A stretch of 64,000 nt of DNA from Streptomyces buecherae (GCF_014295035.1 NZ_CP060404.1:4372501-4436500), one strand, 5' to 3'; positions 44,318 to 52,790 are shown, counted from the first letter of the stretch. Program-made: numbers and translations. Notes: a model not told the origin generated them from the letters alone.

Positions 44318-45727
44318 CTACTCGGCGGCTTCCAGAGCGGCGGCGATGCGCCGGTTCGCCTCGCTCTGGTCCTTCTTGAGGATCTTCGCGTAGAAGCGGT
44401 AGAGCACGGCGACGCTGTGCCCGGCGCGACGGGCGACTTCGGCGGGCTCCAGGCCCTGGGCGATCCACAGGGACACCCCGGCGGCGCGGTTGCAGTACGG
44501 GTCGTCGGCGAGGGGGGTCCTCAGCTCACTCGGGGTGAGAACTGCTTTGCGGGCGGCCTCCCATACTTCCGTGTACTCGGTGGAGCGCAACCGACCGCCG
44601 TTGACAGCGGGGAAGAGACGTCCGTCCGGCGCGGTGCCGTAGGTCGCCAGGTGGCGTCGCAGCATCCGTACGAGAACGGGCGGGATCGGTACGGGCCGCG
44701 TCGCCCGGCGCGCGCGCCGCTTGAGTCCGCGCACCTCGTAGGGCGTGCCGTCGTCGGTCCAGCCACTTCCCACCTCCGGACGGCTCTCCGCGAGGATGAG
44801 TTCGCCCCATTCCTCGGCTGCGTCAGGCTGGTCCGGCGGCAGGCGTACATCGTCCTCGCGCAGGGCTGCCGCCTCAGCGGGGCGCATGGCGGCGTAGTAC
44901 AGGCACCCGAAAAAGCCGCTGAGGAAGTCGCCCCGCGCACCCTGCTGGCCCACCGCGGTGAGGAGCCGGCGGGCGAGTCCGGGCCCCGGCACATAGCGGA
45001 AGTCGATTTCGTCATCGACCTCGGGCATCGCCATGTCGAGTCGCCCCATGGGGTTGGTGTCGAGAAGGCCGCGTTCCTGTACGACGTACCGCATGAAGTT
45101 GCTCAGGACCATGCGCTTGCGGCGTTCGGTGTTCACGGCGGCGCGCTTTCCGTCGAGTCGCTTTCCTACGGCGTCGAGGGCAGGGCGGAGTCGGGTCGGG
45201 TCGCTCAGGTCCGCCACTTTGAGGGAGTGCTGAGCAATCCAGGTGAGCGCTGTGGCAACGTCGGCGGGTGGCTCCTCCGCCTCGTGGCGGGCGACGAGTT
45301 CGCCGGCCGCGTCGTGCGTGAATCGGAACGCCCACTGGTAGAGGGCCCGACGCATGACGGGACGGGCCGGGGCACCGCGCTTGCTGTCCACGAGGGTCGG
45401 CAGGGCGACCGTGAGCGATTCCGCGATGCTCGCGCGGTGCTTGGCGGCGTGGCGGGGCCACTTCATGAGTGCATAGTCGGACGCGACCTCGAAGACTGTC
45501 GGAGAGGTGCGAGCGCGTGCTTCCGAGACAGGCAGGCCCGTGTCCACATCGAATGGTTCCCCGCGACGGGTCGCCGTGAGGAGTTCTGCGCGCCGGGCGT
45601 CAGCGAGCGTCGACGTGGTGAAGCGCTCGGAGAACTCCCGGCCGGCGACGAGCCAACGGAGTTGGAACGGGGATGCCTTGCTGGCCCGCTTCCGTACGGC
45701 CCGTAGGCGCACGTCGTAGCTGTGCAT
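44318..45727 (-). CDS. int: Tyrosine site-specific recombinase (integrase)
   Basis: Catalyses integration and, with the excisionase, excision at tRNA-Ser. 469 residues, the size of pSAM2-type integrases. The SAM-like arm/core-binding region (about 55-210) precedes the catalytic domain. Box I Arg is in YYAAMRPAEAAALREDDV. Box II reads DDPYCNRAAGVSLWIAQGL, with Arg kept but the usual LRH turned to NRA. RRAGHSVAVLYRFYAKIL supplies the His and the Tyr nucleophile. It lies next to attL as expected. ATG 45727 has GGAGAG. A 15-bp hairpin separates it from the excisionase gene. Confidence 0.93.
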   Translation of the reverse strand: MHSYDVRLRAVRKRASKASPFQLRWLVAGREFSERFTTSTLADARRAELLTATRRGEPFDVDTGLPVSEARARTSPTVFEVASDYALMKWPRHAAKHRASIAESLTVALPTLVDSKRGAPARPVMRRALYQWAFRFTHDAAGELVARHEAEEPPADVATALTWIAQHSLKVADLSDPTRLRPALDAVGKRLDGKRAAVNTERRKRMVLSNFMRYVVQERGLLDTNPMGRLDMAMPEVDDEIDFRYVPGPGLARRLLTAVGQQGARGDFLSGFFGCLYYAAMRPAEAAALREDDVRLPPDQPDAAEEWGELILAESRPEVGSGWTDDGTPYEVRGLKRRARRATRPVPIPPVLVRMLRRHLATYGTAPDGRLFPAVNGGRLRSTEYTEVWEAARKAVLTPSELRTPLADDPYCNRAAGVSLWIAQGLEPAEVARRAGHSVAVLYRFYAKILKKDQSEANRRIAAALEAAE

Positions 45728-45741
45728 GTCTCTCCAAGAGG

Positions 45742-45775
45742 CGAGGGTCCCGCCGGAGAACCGGCGGGACCCTCG
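45742..45775 (-). terminator. Hairpin between excisionase and integrase genes
   Basis: CGAGGGTCCCGCCGG (45742-45756), loop AGAA, and CCGGCGGGACCCTCG (45761-45775): 15 perfect pairs, lying 18 bp after the excisionase stop and 15 bp before the integrase ATG. It could lower integrase expression from the excisionase promoter. Confidence 0.8.
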
Positions 45776-45793
45776 GGGTGGTGGCGGACGTGG

Positions 45794-45985
45794 TCAGGCG
45801 GCCTGCTGCTCCTCGCCGGCGCTGAGCCATGCGTCGAGGTCGACGCGACGGCAGCGGAGCTGGCCGTTGGGGAGCTTGACGAGACGTGGGGCCTGGCCCT
45901 TGGCACGAAGGCGGTAGAAGGCGGTACGGCTGATGTTGATCTCGTTGAGGAGTTCGGGGAGCTTGAGCATCTGCGAGCGGGGCAT
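45794..45985 (-). CDS. xis: Excisionase, helix-turn-helix type
   Basis: 63-residue HTH_17 protein. KLPELLNEINISRTAFYRLR is the winged-helix start and GQLRCRRVDLDAWLSAGEE the wing and final helix, as in recombination directionality factors of AICEs. AGGAGAT precedes ATG 45985. Located just upstream of int on the same strand. It should bend attachment DNA and tip Int towards excision. Confidence 0.9.
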   Translation of the reverse strand: MPRSQMLKLPELLNEINISRTAFYRLRAKGQAPRLVKLPNGQLRCRRVDLDAWLSAGEEQQAA

Positions 45986-46015
45986 GTGCGGAATCTCCTA
46001 TCCGGGGCGGGCGAG

Positions 46016-46262
46016 GTGACGTGCCGATGTGCGGGTCTGTCCGAGGTGGGGATTTCTGCGTCACCACGTCGCGTACGTCATTTGTGGCCCTGACCTGTGG
46101 GTATGCGGTGACGCGGGGGTGCTCAGGCGTGTCACAGGGCGCGGCAGTGGTCCGTCACGCGTGACGCTGGTGACGCCGGATGACGTAGGCGCGGGGTTCC
46201 TGCGTCACCGGTCAAGCCACAGGCCAGGGCCGGTTTCCGGACCGGTGGTGACGGGCGTGACG
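46016..46262. repeat. Iteron-like cluster, nine GTGACG/CGTCAC copies
   Basis: Exact copies at 46016, 46059(-), 46108, 46153(-), 46161, 46170, 46203(-), 46248 and 46257, plus ACGTCA (46075), TGTCAC (46130) and ATGACG (46180). CGTCAC-GC-GTGACG at 46153-46166 is a perfect palindrome. The block fills the gene-free gap between excisionase and helicase genes. Candidate replication origin, or Xis/Int accessory sites. Confidence 0.7.
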
Positions 46263-46375
46263 CAGCGTCTCTTCCCTTAGGAAAAGCACGGGCGGTGTCT
46301 GTAGTAGTGCCGCGGCTCAGAGCGTGAAGAAGGAGCCGCTTCGCGGCGCGTCTTGTGCAGCGGCGCAAGCGCCGG

Positions 46376-46419
46376 ACAAGCAAGAGGAGCACGCGGGGCC
46401 GGGTGCTCCTCTTGCTTGT
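46376..46419 (-). terminator. Terminator at the end of the leftward rep operon
   Basis: ACAAGCAAGAGGAGCA (46376-46391) pairs perfectly with TGCTCCTCTTGCTTGT (46404-46419), 16 bp, 10 bp beyond the helicase stop. A smaller GCCGC/GCGGC hairpin follows. Confidence 0.88.
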
Positions 46420-46429
46420 TCAGCCGACG

Positions 46430-47902
46430 TCAGAACGCCGGTTCCTGCTGCTGTGGGGGCTGGTCGGGGCGGGTCATCTCGATGTAGCGGGCGGCGCGGG
46501 TGCGGCCCCAGTCGATGAGCACGCCACGGGCGGCGAGGGTGGGTTGGAGGCGCTTGAGGCGGTCGGAGAGCACCTTGCCGGTGGTCGGCCAGCCCTTGGG
46601 TAGGGGGCGGCATTCCTCGCCGCTGTGGAGGGTGCTGAGGCAGTGCAGCCACTCGGAGGAGGTCATGCGAGCTTCCGCACCCGCGTCCAGCCCGGCCGCG
46701 TACTTGAGGACCGTCTGGGCCAACAGGTCGCCCTCAATCACGTCGTCGTTGAGGTCGTCCAGGCTGGCCCGGTAGGCGGCCAGGGCCCCCAGTCCGGTCG
46801 CCATGTCGAACTGGGCGCACAGGTGCGCGAAGTCCGCCATGCGCAGGTCGGTGGGGGTCTCCGCCTCAGCCGCGCGGACCTTGACCGTGAGGTCGAGTAG
46901 GGACCCCAGGATGACGGGTAGCGCCTCAGCGAACTCTGCCCACAGCTCTGCTTCGCGGCGCCGGACACGCGGGCGTTCCAGGCGCAGCGGGAGGAGGCGT
47001 TCGGCGAGGTCGGGGCGGATGACGCCGACGTCGATGCCGGTCAGCAGCATCGGGCGGCGGTAGCGGGAGCGGACCACGTCACCATCAGTGAAAAGTGCCC
47101 TTTTGAGGCTCTCCGCGCCGGTGACGATGCAGCACATGAGGTCGGACATGTCCGGGGGCAGGTGGGAGAGGTTGTCGAGCGCGGTGACCCAGCCGGCGGC
47201 CACGGCCGTGATCAGGTTCTCCTCGTCCTTCGGGGCGCGGCGTAGGTCGCCGCTCATGCCTTCGATGATCCGCACCAGCATCCGCCCGGCCGTGGACTTC
47301 CCCGCGCCCTGGGGGCCGGTGAGGAACGGGGCGGGCACGGGCACGGACGGCTCCAGGCAGCCGATCAGCCAGGCGATGGTCAGGCACTCGGTCTCGGCGC
47401 TGGCGAAGTTGGTCAGCCTGAGCAGAAGGTCGATGCCCTTGCCGTCGGTGTCGCGAGCGGGCAGGGGAAGTTCCCCAGTGAGCTGGGTGCGGCGCCAGCA
47501 CACTTCGCGCGGGTCGGGGGTGCGGATCTCCCAGCCGGTGGGGTGGATGCGTACCGACTGTCCGTCGGTGCGGCCCAGGTCCAGCCAGGTGGCCCCGTCG
47601 AATCCGGGGGCGACACGGATATGGGTGGGTTGCACGGTCTCGGTGAGTGCGAGTGCTTCGATCAAGTCCAACGCCTCCTTGAGGGCGGTGCCGTTGAATA
47701 CGCCCCGGCCGTCCTTGAACAGGCCGACCATGAGTTCCTGGCGGTGGCTCCCGGTGGTGCCTTGGGAGCGGATCGGGCGGGCGACGGGGTGGCCGTTGCG
47801 CTGCGCGTACACGGTGCCGTCGGCGGTGCGGAAGTACCGGAAGTGCGCTTGTGCGTAGTCGGTGATGACCTCGCGGGCCGGAGTCTTCTCGTCCTCCGAC
47901 AT
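46430..47902 (-). CDS. AICE replication ATPase/helicase
   Basis: 490-residue P-loop protein. The N-terminal 190 residues include YFRTADGTVYAQRNGHP and WLDLGRTDGQSVRIHPTGW. The ATPase core has Walker A TGPQGAGKSTAGRM and a Walker B-like VTALDNLSH. The last part (CLSTLHSGEECRPLPKGWPT) resembles a winged helix. It matches the helicase half of phage/plasmid primase-helicases. It lies four bases after the prim-pol stop, so the two probably form a split primase-helicase replication unit of RepPP type. ATG 47902. Confidence 0.85.
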   Translation of the reverse strand: MSEDEKTPAREVITDYAQAHFRYFRTADGTVYAQRNGHPVARPIRSQGTTGSHRQELMVGLFKDGRGVFNGTALKEALDLIEALALTETVQPTHIRVAPGFDGATWLDLGRTDGQSVRIHPTGWEIRTPDPREVCWRRTQLTGELPLPARDTDGKGIDLLLRLTNFASAETECLTIAWLIGCLEPSVPVPAPFLTGPQGAGKSTAGRMLVRIIEGMSGDLRRAPKDEENLITAVAAGWVTALDNLSHLPPDMSDLMCCIVTGAESLKRALFTDGDVVRSRYRRPMLLTGIDVGVIRPDLAERLLPLRLERPRVRRREAELWAEFAEALPVILGSLLDLTVKVRAAEAETPTDLRMADFAHLCAQFDMATGLGALAAYRASLDDLNDDVIEGDLLAQTVLKYAAGLDAGAEARMTSSEWLHCLSTLHSGEECRPLPKGWPTTGKVLSDRLKRLQPTLAARGVLIDWGRTRAARYIEMTRPDQPPQQQEPAF

Positions 47903-47906
47903 CGGT

Positions 47907-48815
47907 CTACAGGCCCAACGCGGTGCGGGCGTTGGCCCACGCGTCTGTGCAGTGGCGTGGGGATTCGCCCTTGGTCTGCGCGGCGGTGAACAGCCGCTCG
48001 ATGTGCGTGTCGGTGAGGCAACCGCACCGGCCGTGGGTGGAGAGCACCGCGAGGAAGGCCCGGTAGACCGTGGCGTGGACCGCGCTGCGGGCGGCCGTGA
48101 TCTGCTCCACGGCCATGGTGATGCCGCGTTCCAGGTACGCGGGGGTGCGATGCGGGCACTGCCCACCACCGTCGCGTGCCAGCCCAGTGACGACGCGGGG
48201 CACCGGCCGGGCGGGGGGAGGCGTCTTGGTGGCCAGTGCGCGCACGGCATCCGGCAGGGGGGCCAGGGTGCCGGTGCCGTGGCCACGCCACCGGGCGTAG
48301 GCCATCAGGCTCTTGATGTCCACCCCGGGCCGGGCCCCGTTGGACGAGCGCATGGCGCCCTGATAGATCCAGTGCTCACCGCGCGTCGTGGCGACTGTGA
48401 GCGTCGGCGGCAGGCTGTCCTGGGCCCAGGTAATGGCGGCCGGGTCATCCAGGTCCACCACGGTCAGCCCGGCCCCACCGGGGTGGTAGGCGACGGCTAC
48501 AGCGGTGCGCCAGACGGGGGCCCAGTCGCGGGAAGTCAGGGTGGCGGGGTCGATGGTGGCCGCGGCCCAGGCGTGGCATGGCCGGGGGCACCGGCACGGC
48601 CCTGCGGCCAGCATGTTCGGCCGCCCCCCGCACGCGTTCCCCTTGCACGCGGCGCAGTTGGCCACGGGTGCCTTGCCGGCGCCGCCGTGGCGAAGGGGCA
48701 GCACGGGCAGGCCACGGGCCGCGAGGGCGAGCGCGGCACGCAGGGGGGTGTCAGTCGTCACCGGCGGGCGGGGAGGGTGGCCCGCTACTCGCGGGATGGG
48801 GGCGGCTTGGGTCAT
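47907..48815 (-). CDS. Bifunctional DNA primase/polymerase (prim-pol, RepPP)
   Basis: 302-residue archaeo-eukaryotic-type primase for element replication. ALALAARGLPVLPLRHGGAGKAP starts the domain (Lys-Pro/Ala loop). A Cys-rich block (NCAACKGNACGG, CRCPRPCHAWA) suggests zinc binding. GLTVVDLDDPAAI contains the catalytic acidic pair and RGEHWIYQG the conserved His. ATG 48815 has GGAGG seven bases upstream. A CRISPR leader begins right behind it on the other side. Confidence 0.9.
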   Translation of the reverse strand: MTQAAPIPRVAGHPPRPPVTTDTPLRAALALAARGLPVLPLRHGGAGKAPVANCAACKGNACGGRPNMLAAGPCRCPRPCHAWAAATIDPATLTSRDWAPVWRTAVAVAYHPGGAGLTVVDLDDPAAITWAQDSLPPTLTVATTRGEHWIYQGAMRSSNGARPGVDIKSLMAYARWRGHGTGTLAPLPDAVRALATKTPPPARPVPRVVTGLARDGGGQCPHRTPAYLERGITMAVEQITAARSAVHATVYRAFLAVLSTHGRCGCLTDTHIERLFTAAQTKGESPRHCTDAWANARTALGL

Positions 48816-48937
48816 GCTGGACCTCCAGTTGAGTGCTGGGTGGGGCGGCCCGAGGCTTTGGCGAGACGCGGGCTGCCCCGTTTGCTGAGTTGGGTGAAGA
48901 GCTGGAATGGGCGCTGTAACGTCGCAGGTCGCGAAGG

Positions 48938-49209
48938 GTGGTCCCCGCGCGAGCGGGGGTGGTCCGCTCCAGAGCCTGGCCAAGCGCCGCGACGCGGTGT
49001 GGTCCCCGCGCGAGCGGGGGTGGTCCGTGGGCCTACGCGATCACCCCTCTTGGGGGTGTGTGGTCCCCGCGTGAGCGGGGGTTGTCCGTCGGAGGACCCG
49101 CAGACGGTCTGGACCCGCGCGTGGTCCCCGCGCGAGCGGGCGTGGTCCGATCATCGAGACCGAGGCGCGCGCTGTGCCCCTTTGGTCCCCGCGGTTGCGG
49201 GGTTGGGGT
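48938..49209 (+). CRISPR. CRISPR mini-array 1, five repeats and four 33-bp spacers
   Basis: Repeats of 28 bp with an exact 61-bp period start at 48938, 48999, 49060, 49121 and 49182. Repeats 1 and 2 are identical; the core is GTGGTCCCCGCGCGAGCGGG followed by GGTGGTCC. Repeats 3 and 4 have two and one changes, and repeat 5 is degenerate, marking the trailer end. Spacers are unrelated to one another. The form is that of actinobacterial type I-E repeats. The leader side is on the left, with CGCAGGTC seven bases before repeat 1. No cas gene is in the window. Confidence 0.9.
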
Positions 49210-49246
49210 TCTACTGGGTGGCGATGACGGTGGTGCTGGCGCGCGT

Positions 49247-49433
49247 GTCCGGGCCGGGCGTCCGGCGGCTGTCCGGTGCCTGTCCGCTCGCCCGCGTACG
49301 CGCTTTGACCTAAGGAAACGGGCCCGCAAGTGCGGCCGGACGGCCACCGGACGCCCCCGAGCGGCGTTCGGTGGCGTCCGGAACGCGTCCGGGCTGGTCA
49401 GAGCCATCCGGTGGTTCGTCCGGTGGCGTCCGG
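49247..49433. repeat. GTCCGG repeat cluster 3' of traB, candidate clt
   Basis: GTCCGG at 49247, 49260, 49271, 49376, 49387, 49418 and 49428 and CCGGAC at 49336 and 49347, nine copies in 187 bp, several within a longer GGTGGCGTCCGG unit. The block ends at the traB stop codon (49436). TraB proteins of Streptomyces plasmids recognise short repeats in a clt locus close to traB; assignment here is by position. Confidence 0.6.
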
Positions 49434-49435
49434 TG

Positions 49436-51499
49436 TTAGGCGGCGGCCAGTTCCGGTTGGAGGAGGAGGAAGACACCGGGCTCCTCGTCATCGACGAGGT
49501 GTTGGCCCTCGTCGGCCAAGGAGTTGAGCTGTTCGGCGACCCAGGTCTTGCCGCGGCCGATGCGGCCCGACTCCCAGTACGGCCTCAGGTCGCGCAGCCG
49601 CACCGTGTGGGCGCCGTCGGCGCGGCGTTCGTCCAGCACGGCCAGCAGTTCCGCCAGTGCCTGCTCGGTGGTGCGCTCCGTGCCGGTCGCCGCGAACTTG
49701 TCGCCCTTGTCGGCCTTGGCGAACTGCCAGAGGATCGCTGGCTGAGTGATCTCGTGTTCGGGGTCGGTGGTGGCCACCAGCTCCGCGTCGGCCGGGTCCA
49801 GCTCGTCGCCGAGGAGCGAGTTCACCTCGCGCTCGACTTGGCGTTCCAGCAGGCGTTCCGCAGCGCGCTCGGGGTCGCTCTCGTGGTTCATCGGCGTCTC
49901 CGATGTCGATGTCGAGGAGGGGGCCGCGGTCGGGGTGCTCGCGGCGGGGTGGTCGTAGCGGGTGCGGTTGGCGTACGCCTCGCCGGCCGCCGTGGCGGTG
50001 ATCTGGTCGGCGGGTGGGCGCGGGGCGGCGGCCAAGAGGGTGGGGATCTCGTCGTCGTCGGGCGGGATGAAGCTGCGCGCGGGCATCGCGTACAGCTCCT
50101 CGTCCACCCCCGGGGCCACGCAGTAGTTCTTGCCGGGCTGGCGGTTCTCCCAGACCTCCGGTCGGGCGCCACGGTCACGCACGTCATCGGGCAGGGCCAT
50201 GTCGGCGGTGGTGGAGCCCTTGACGCCGAAGCAGAGCACGCCGCCGAGCTGTTCGCGTACGTCGGTGGGCATGCTGGTGGCGCTCGGCCGCTGGAGGCTG
50301 ATGAAGATGCTGATGCCAGCGGAGCGGGCCTCTTGCACCAGCCCTTCCAGTTCGGCGCCGTTGCGGAAGAAGCGGCCGGCTTCCTCGATGACGACGGCCA
50401 TGTAGGGCATGCCGAGCTTCTTGAAGGCGGCCGGGGTCCAGTTCTTGAAGCCAGCGCGGCCCAGCGCGCCCGCGCGGGCGGTGATCACCTGGGGCAGGGT
50501 GTCGATCATGTCGTTGCCGCCGGCTTCGGTGATCTCGACCCAGTCCATGTACGGCAGCAGGGGGCCGAAGGTCTGTTCACCCTTGGCGGGGTCCATGCCC
50601 CAGACGATGACGTCGTGGCGGGTGAGGATCTCGATCAGGATGTCGATCATCGCGGAGGACTTGGCGGACCCGTTCATGCCGAAGACGCCGAAGTGGGTGG
50701 CGTTGCGGGGGTTCTTCTTGTCCTCGTTGGCGGGCAGCCAGATGCGCTCGGGTGCCCCGTCCTCGTACAGGCCGAAGACGATGGGCTCGGTGATGGACCC
50801 GCCGGGCGCGGAGGGGCCGGGCCAGGGCTTGGGGGTCTTGAGCATGTCTTCGGGCACGATCACGATCTGGCCGTAGGCGGCCGAGTCGGGATCGCTGATG
50901 ACGCGGACGCTGGTGGGTGAGACGTTGAGTTCGGTGGCGATGTAGTTGATCCGCCGGCCGATCTCCTCGGTGGTCAGCTCACCCGGAGCGGTGATCTTGA
51001 AATCGGCCGTGACCTTGTTGGGCTCGACCTTCGGCTCCCCGCGCAGCGCGAGCTTGGCCTTGCCGATGGACTTGGCCAGCAGGCCCGTCTCCCCCGACCC
51101 GCCCTGACCGTCGCTGGCCTTGGTCTTGTCGGGGTCGGTGCGCATGGTCTTGCGTACGTTCCAGCTCGCGGCCAGGGTGGCGCCGCCGAGCGCGAGTACG
51201 GAGAGCTGGGTGCCGCCGAGCGGGTTGGTCATGCTGGCGACGGTGAGGTAGGAGCTGGCGGCGCCGGCGGTGAAGGTGGCGTGTCGGCGGCGGGCCTCGT
51301 TGCTGTCCTTGGCGGTCCACCAGGTGGCGGCCGTCAGCGCGCCGGACGCGAGGGTTAGGCCGATGGCGGCCATGGGTTGCCCGCTCCACGCGGCGTGGGC
51401 GAGGACGCTGGCGGGTAGCTCTGCGGCGACGGCCAACCAGGGCCGGGCGTGCGGAGATTTGAGGGCTTTCCAGGCGTCTTCCTGGGGTTTGACGGTCAT
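49436..51499 (-). CDS. traB: TraB/FtsK-like DNA translocase (conjugative transfer)
   Basis: Pumps double-stranded element DNA between hyphae. 687 residues. Two or three N-terminal hydrophobic segments (residues about 20-110) give membrane anchoring. A domain with KVTADFKITAPGELTTEEI leads to the FtsK-type motor: Walker A FGMNGSAKSSAMIDI, Walker B YMAVVIEEAGRFF, sensor ISLQRPSATSMP. The C-terminal 80 residues (LRDLRPYWESGRIGRGKTWV) look like the winged helix that reads repeat sites. Largest gene of the leftward transfer operon; a GTCCGG repeat array abuts its 3' end. Confidence 0.93.
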   Translation of the reverse strand: MTVKPQEDAWKALKSPHARPWLAVAAELPASVLAHAAWSGQPMAAIGLTLASGALTAATWWTAKDSNEARRRHATFTAGAASSYLTVASMTNPLGGTQLSVLALGGATLAASWNVRKTMRTDPDKTKASDGQGGSGETGLLAKSIGKAKLALRGEPKVEPNKVTADFKITAPGELTTEEIGRRINYIATELNVSPTSVRVISDPDSAAYGQIVIVPEDMLKTPKPWPGPSAPGGSITEPIVFGLYEDGAPERIWLPANEDKKNPRNATHFGVFGMNGSAKSSAMIDILIEILTRHDVIVWGMDPAKGEQTFGPLLPYMDWVEITEAGGNDMIDTLPQVITARAGALGRAGFKNWTPAAFKKLGMPYMAVVIEEAGRFFRNGAELEGLVQEARSAGISIFISLQRPSATSMPTDVREQLGGVLCFGVKGSTTADMALPDDVRDRGARPEVWENRQPGKNYCVAPGVDEELYAMPARSFIPPDDDEIPTLLAAAPRPPADQITATAAGEAYANRTRYDHPAASTPTAAPSSTSTSETPMNHESDPERAAERLLERQVEREVNSLLGDELDPADAELVATTDPEHEITQPAILWQFAKADKGDKFAATGTERTTEQALAELLAVLDERRADGAHTVRLRDLRPYWESGRIGRGKTWVAEQLNSLADEGQHLVDDEEPGVFLLLQPELAAA

Positions 51500-51572
51500 G
51501 GTGTGCTCCGGGGGAGATCAGGGGCGGCGGCGCGGTGGCAGCCGCGCCGCCGCCTGCACGCGGGTGGAGGGG

Positions 51573-51725
51573 TCAGCCGTGGGTGAGGGCCGAGGCAGCC
51601 AGCACCAGGACGAACAGCAGGCCGGCCAGGGACAGGCCGTCACGCAGGAGCACGTAGAACTTCACGCGCAGGATCAGCGCGAAGGTGGTCGCGGCGACGC
51701 CAGCGGGGACCAGGAGTTCGGCCAT
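51573..51725 (-). CDS. Small Spd-like membrane protein
   Basis: 50 residues, almost entirely one or two hydrophobic helices (MAELLVPAGVAATTFALILR, then LSLAGLLFVLVLAASAL). It starts at ATG 51725, five bases after the stop of the preceding transfer gene, and lies just ahead of traB. Tiny membrane proteins in this position are usually Spd (spread) proteins that help plasmid movement between septal compartments. Confidence 0.75.
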   Translation of the reverse strand: MAELLVPAGVAATTFALILRVKFYVLLRDGLSLAGLLFVLVLAASALTHG

Positions 51726-51730
51726 GTTGG

Positions 51731-52312
51731 TCACCGCCAGGCGAACCCAGCGCGGGGCTTGCGGGGCTGCTGCTGGCGGCCCCGGCCGATCCTCACGAGC
51801 TCCGCCTCGTACTCGCGCTCGAAGGCGCCGTAGAGGGTCGCGTACCAGCGAGCGATGAGCTTCTCGGCCTGGGCGATGCGCCGGCCGTGCTTGACCACCC
51901 GACGGGCCCGGGCCCGGGCGCCGCCGAGTTGGCCGGCGGTGTCGGGGATGGAGGCGAGTCGGGCTTCGAGGTGATCGAAGTCCATGGCGCGCTCGGTCGC
52001 GCGCCGGCGGGCGTCCTTGCGCCCGTACTCGCAAAAGCTGCGGATGTCCTCGTTGCTGAGGAAGTCCGCCCCGGGGAAGCCTTGCGAGGCGCTGCCCCGG
52101 GACGCACCGTCGTGGACGACGCGGGTGTAGTTGAAGGACAGGTTCGGCAGCAGGTCACCCAGGTTGGGCAGCCCGATGTTGACCTTTTCCACGTTGTACT
52201 TCGGCCGGTCGCCGCGGTCGGTCGGGCGGCCGTTGTTACGCGGGGTGGCCGGGATGGCCGGGGGGCGGTTGGGCGGCGCGGGGACCGTGCGCGGCCGGGC
52301 GGGGGTCGTCAT
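51731..52312 (-). CDS. AICE transfer-associated protein (Spd cluster)
   Basis: 193-residue soluble protein conserved in position in actinomycete elements. A Pro/Arg-rich N terminus, then KYNVEKVNIGLPNLGDLLPN, and a basic helical C half (LGGARARARRVVKHGRRIAQ, WYATLYGAFEREYEAELVRI). No enzymatic motif. Its ATG overlaps the stop of the 72-residue gene (ATGA), and its own stop is five bases from the small membrane gene, so all are translated together ahead of traB. Role in intramycelial spread is inferred from context. Confidence 0.75.
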   Translation of the reverse strand: MTTPARPRTVPAPPNRPPAIPATPRNNGRPTDRGDRPKYNVEKVNIGLPNLGDLLPNLSFNYTRVVHDGASRGSASQGFPGADFLSNEDIRSFCEYGRKDARRRATERAMDFDHLEARLASIPDTAGQLGGARARARRVVKHGRRIAQAEKLIARWYATLYGAFEREYEAELVRIGRGRQQQPRKPRAGFAWR

Positions 52313-52527
52313 CCTCGGATCTCCTTGAGTTCGGCGGTGCGGACGGTGGTGCTCAGGACACGCGAGCCAGGCGGGGCGTCAGCCAGGGCCGCTTGGGCTG
52401 CGCTGTGTTGCAGTTCGCTCGCGGCCAGACCCTCAGGGCCCAGGCCCAGGCCGGAGTAGATGGCCCGGTCGCCGGCGGGGGTCTGGATCTCCACGCGCGC
52501 CTGGTAGCAGACGGGCCGGCTCGTCAT
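52309..52527 (-). CDS. Small hypothetical element protein, 72 aa
   Basis: Unrecognised. Contains QARVEIQTPAGDRAIYSGLG and a C-terminal strand LSTTVRTAELKEIRG; no Cys, no TM. Overlaps its downstream neighbour by four bases and touches the upstream one, showing it is part of the spd-tra operon. Confidence 0.65.
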   Translation of the reverse strand: MTSRPVCYQARVEIQTPAGDRAIYSGLGLGPEGLAASELQHSAAQAALADAPPGSRVLSTTVRTAELKEIRG

Positions 52528-52721
52528 CAGTCCGTGCGCCGCTGGCCCAGACGCGTGGTCATCGTGGCTTCGAGCAGGGCGGCGGCTTCGCTGCCGTCGG
52601 TGGTGCGAGTGGCGAACCGTTCGGATACCTCACGGACGATGCGCGAGGTGGTCTCGGTGTCGCCCGTTTCCTTGGCCGCGATGTAGTCGGCAACGGACTG
52701 GTGCTGATGCTTGCTGGCCAT
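52527..52721 (-). CDS. Small hypothetical element protein, 64 aa
   Basis: Mostly helical, charged: QHQSVADYIAAKETGDTETT, IVREVSERFATRTTDGSEAA. The start is ATG 52721 with GGAAGGAC upstream; the frame continues further but without support. The stop shares one base with the next gene's ATG. No function recognised. Confidence 0.65.
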   Translation of the reverse strand: MASKHQHQSVADYIAAKETGDTETTSRIVREVSERFATRTTDGSEAAALLEATMTTRLGQRRTD

Positions 52722-52759
52722 GACGGTCCTTCCCGGGGCCGGGCTGTCCGGTCCCCGGC

Positions 52760-52790
52760 CGGCCACGCGCCCTCGGGCGGGGCGTGGCCG
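52760..52790 (-). terminator. Hairpin after the 101-aa membrane protein
   Basis: CGGCCACGC (52760-52768) and GCGTGGCCG (52782-52790), 15 bp beyond that gene's stop. Confidence 0.6.

Noticed and set aside
48816..49435. cas genes associated with the CRISPR array
   Set aside because: All flanking genes are replication or transfer genes; no Cas1, Cas2, Cas3 or Cascade motif was found anywhere in the window.
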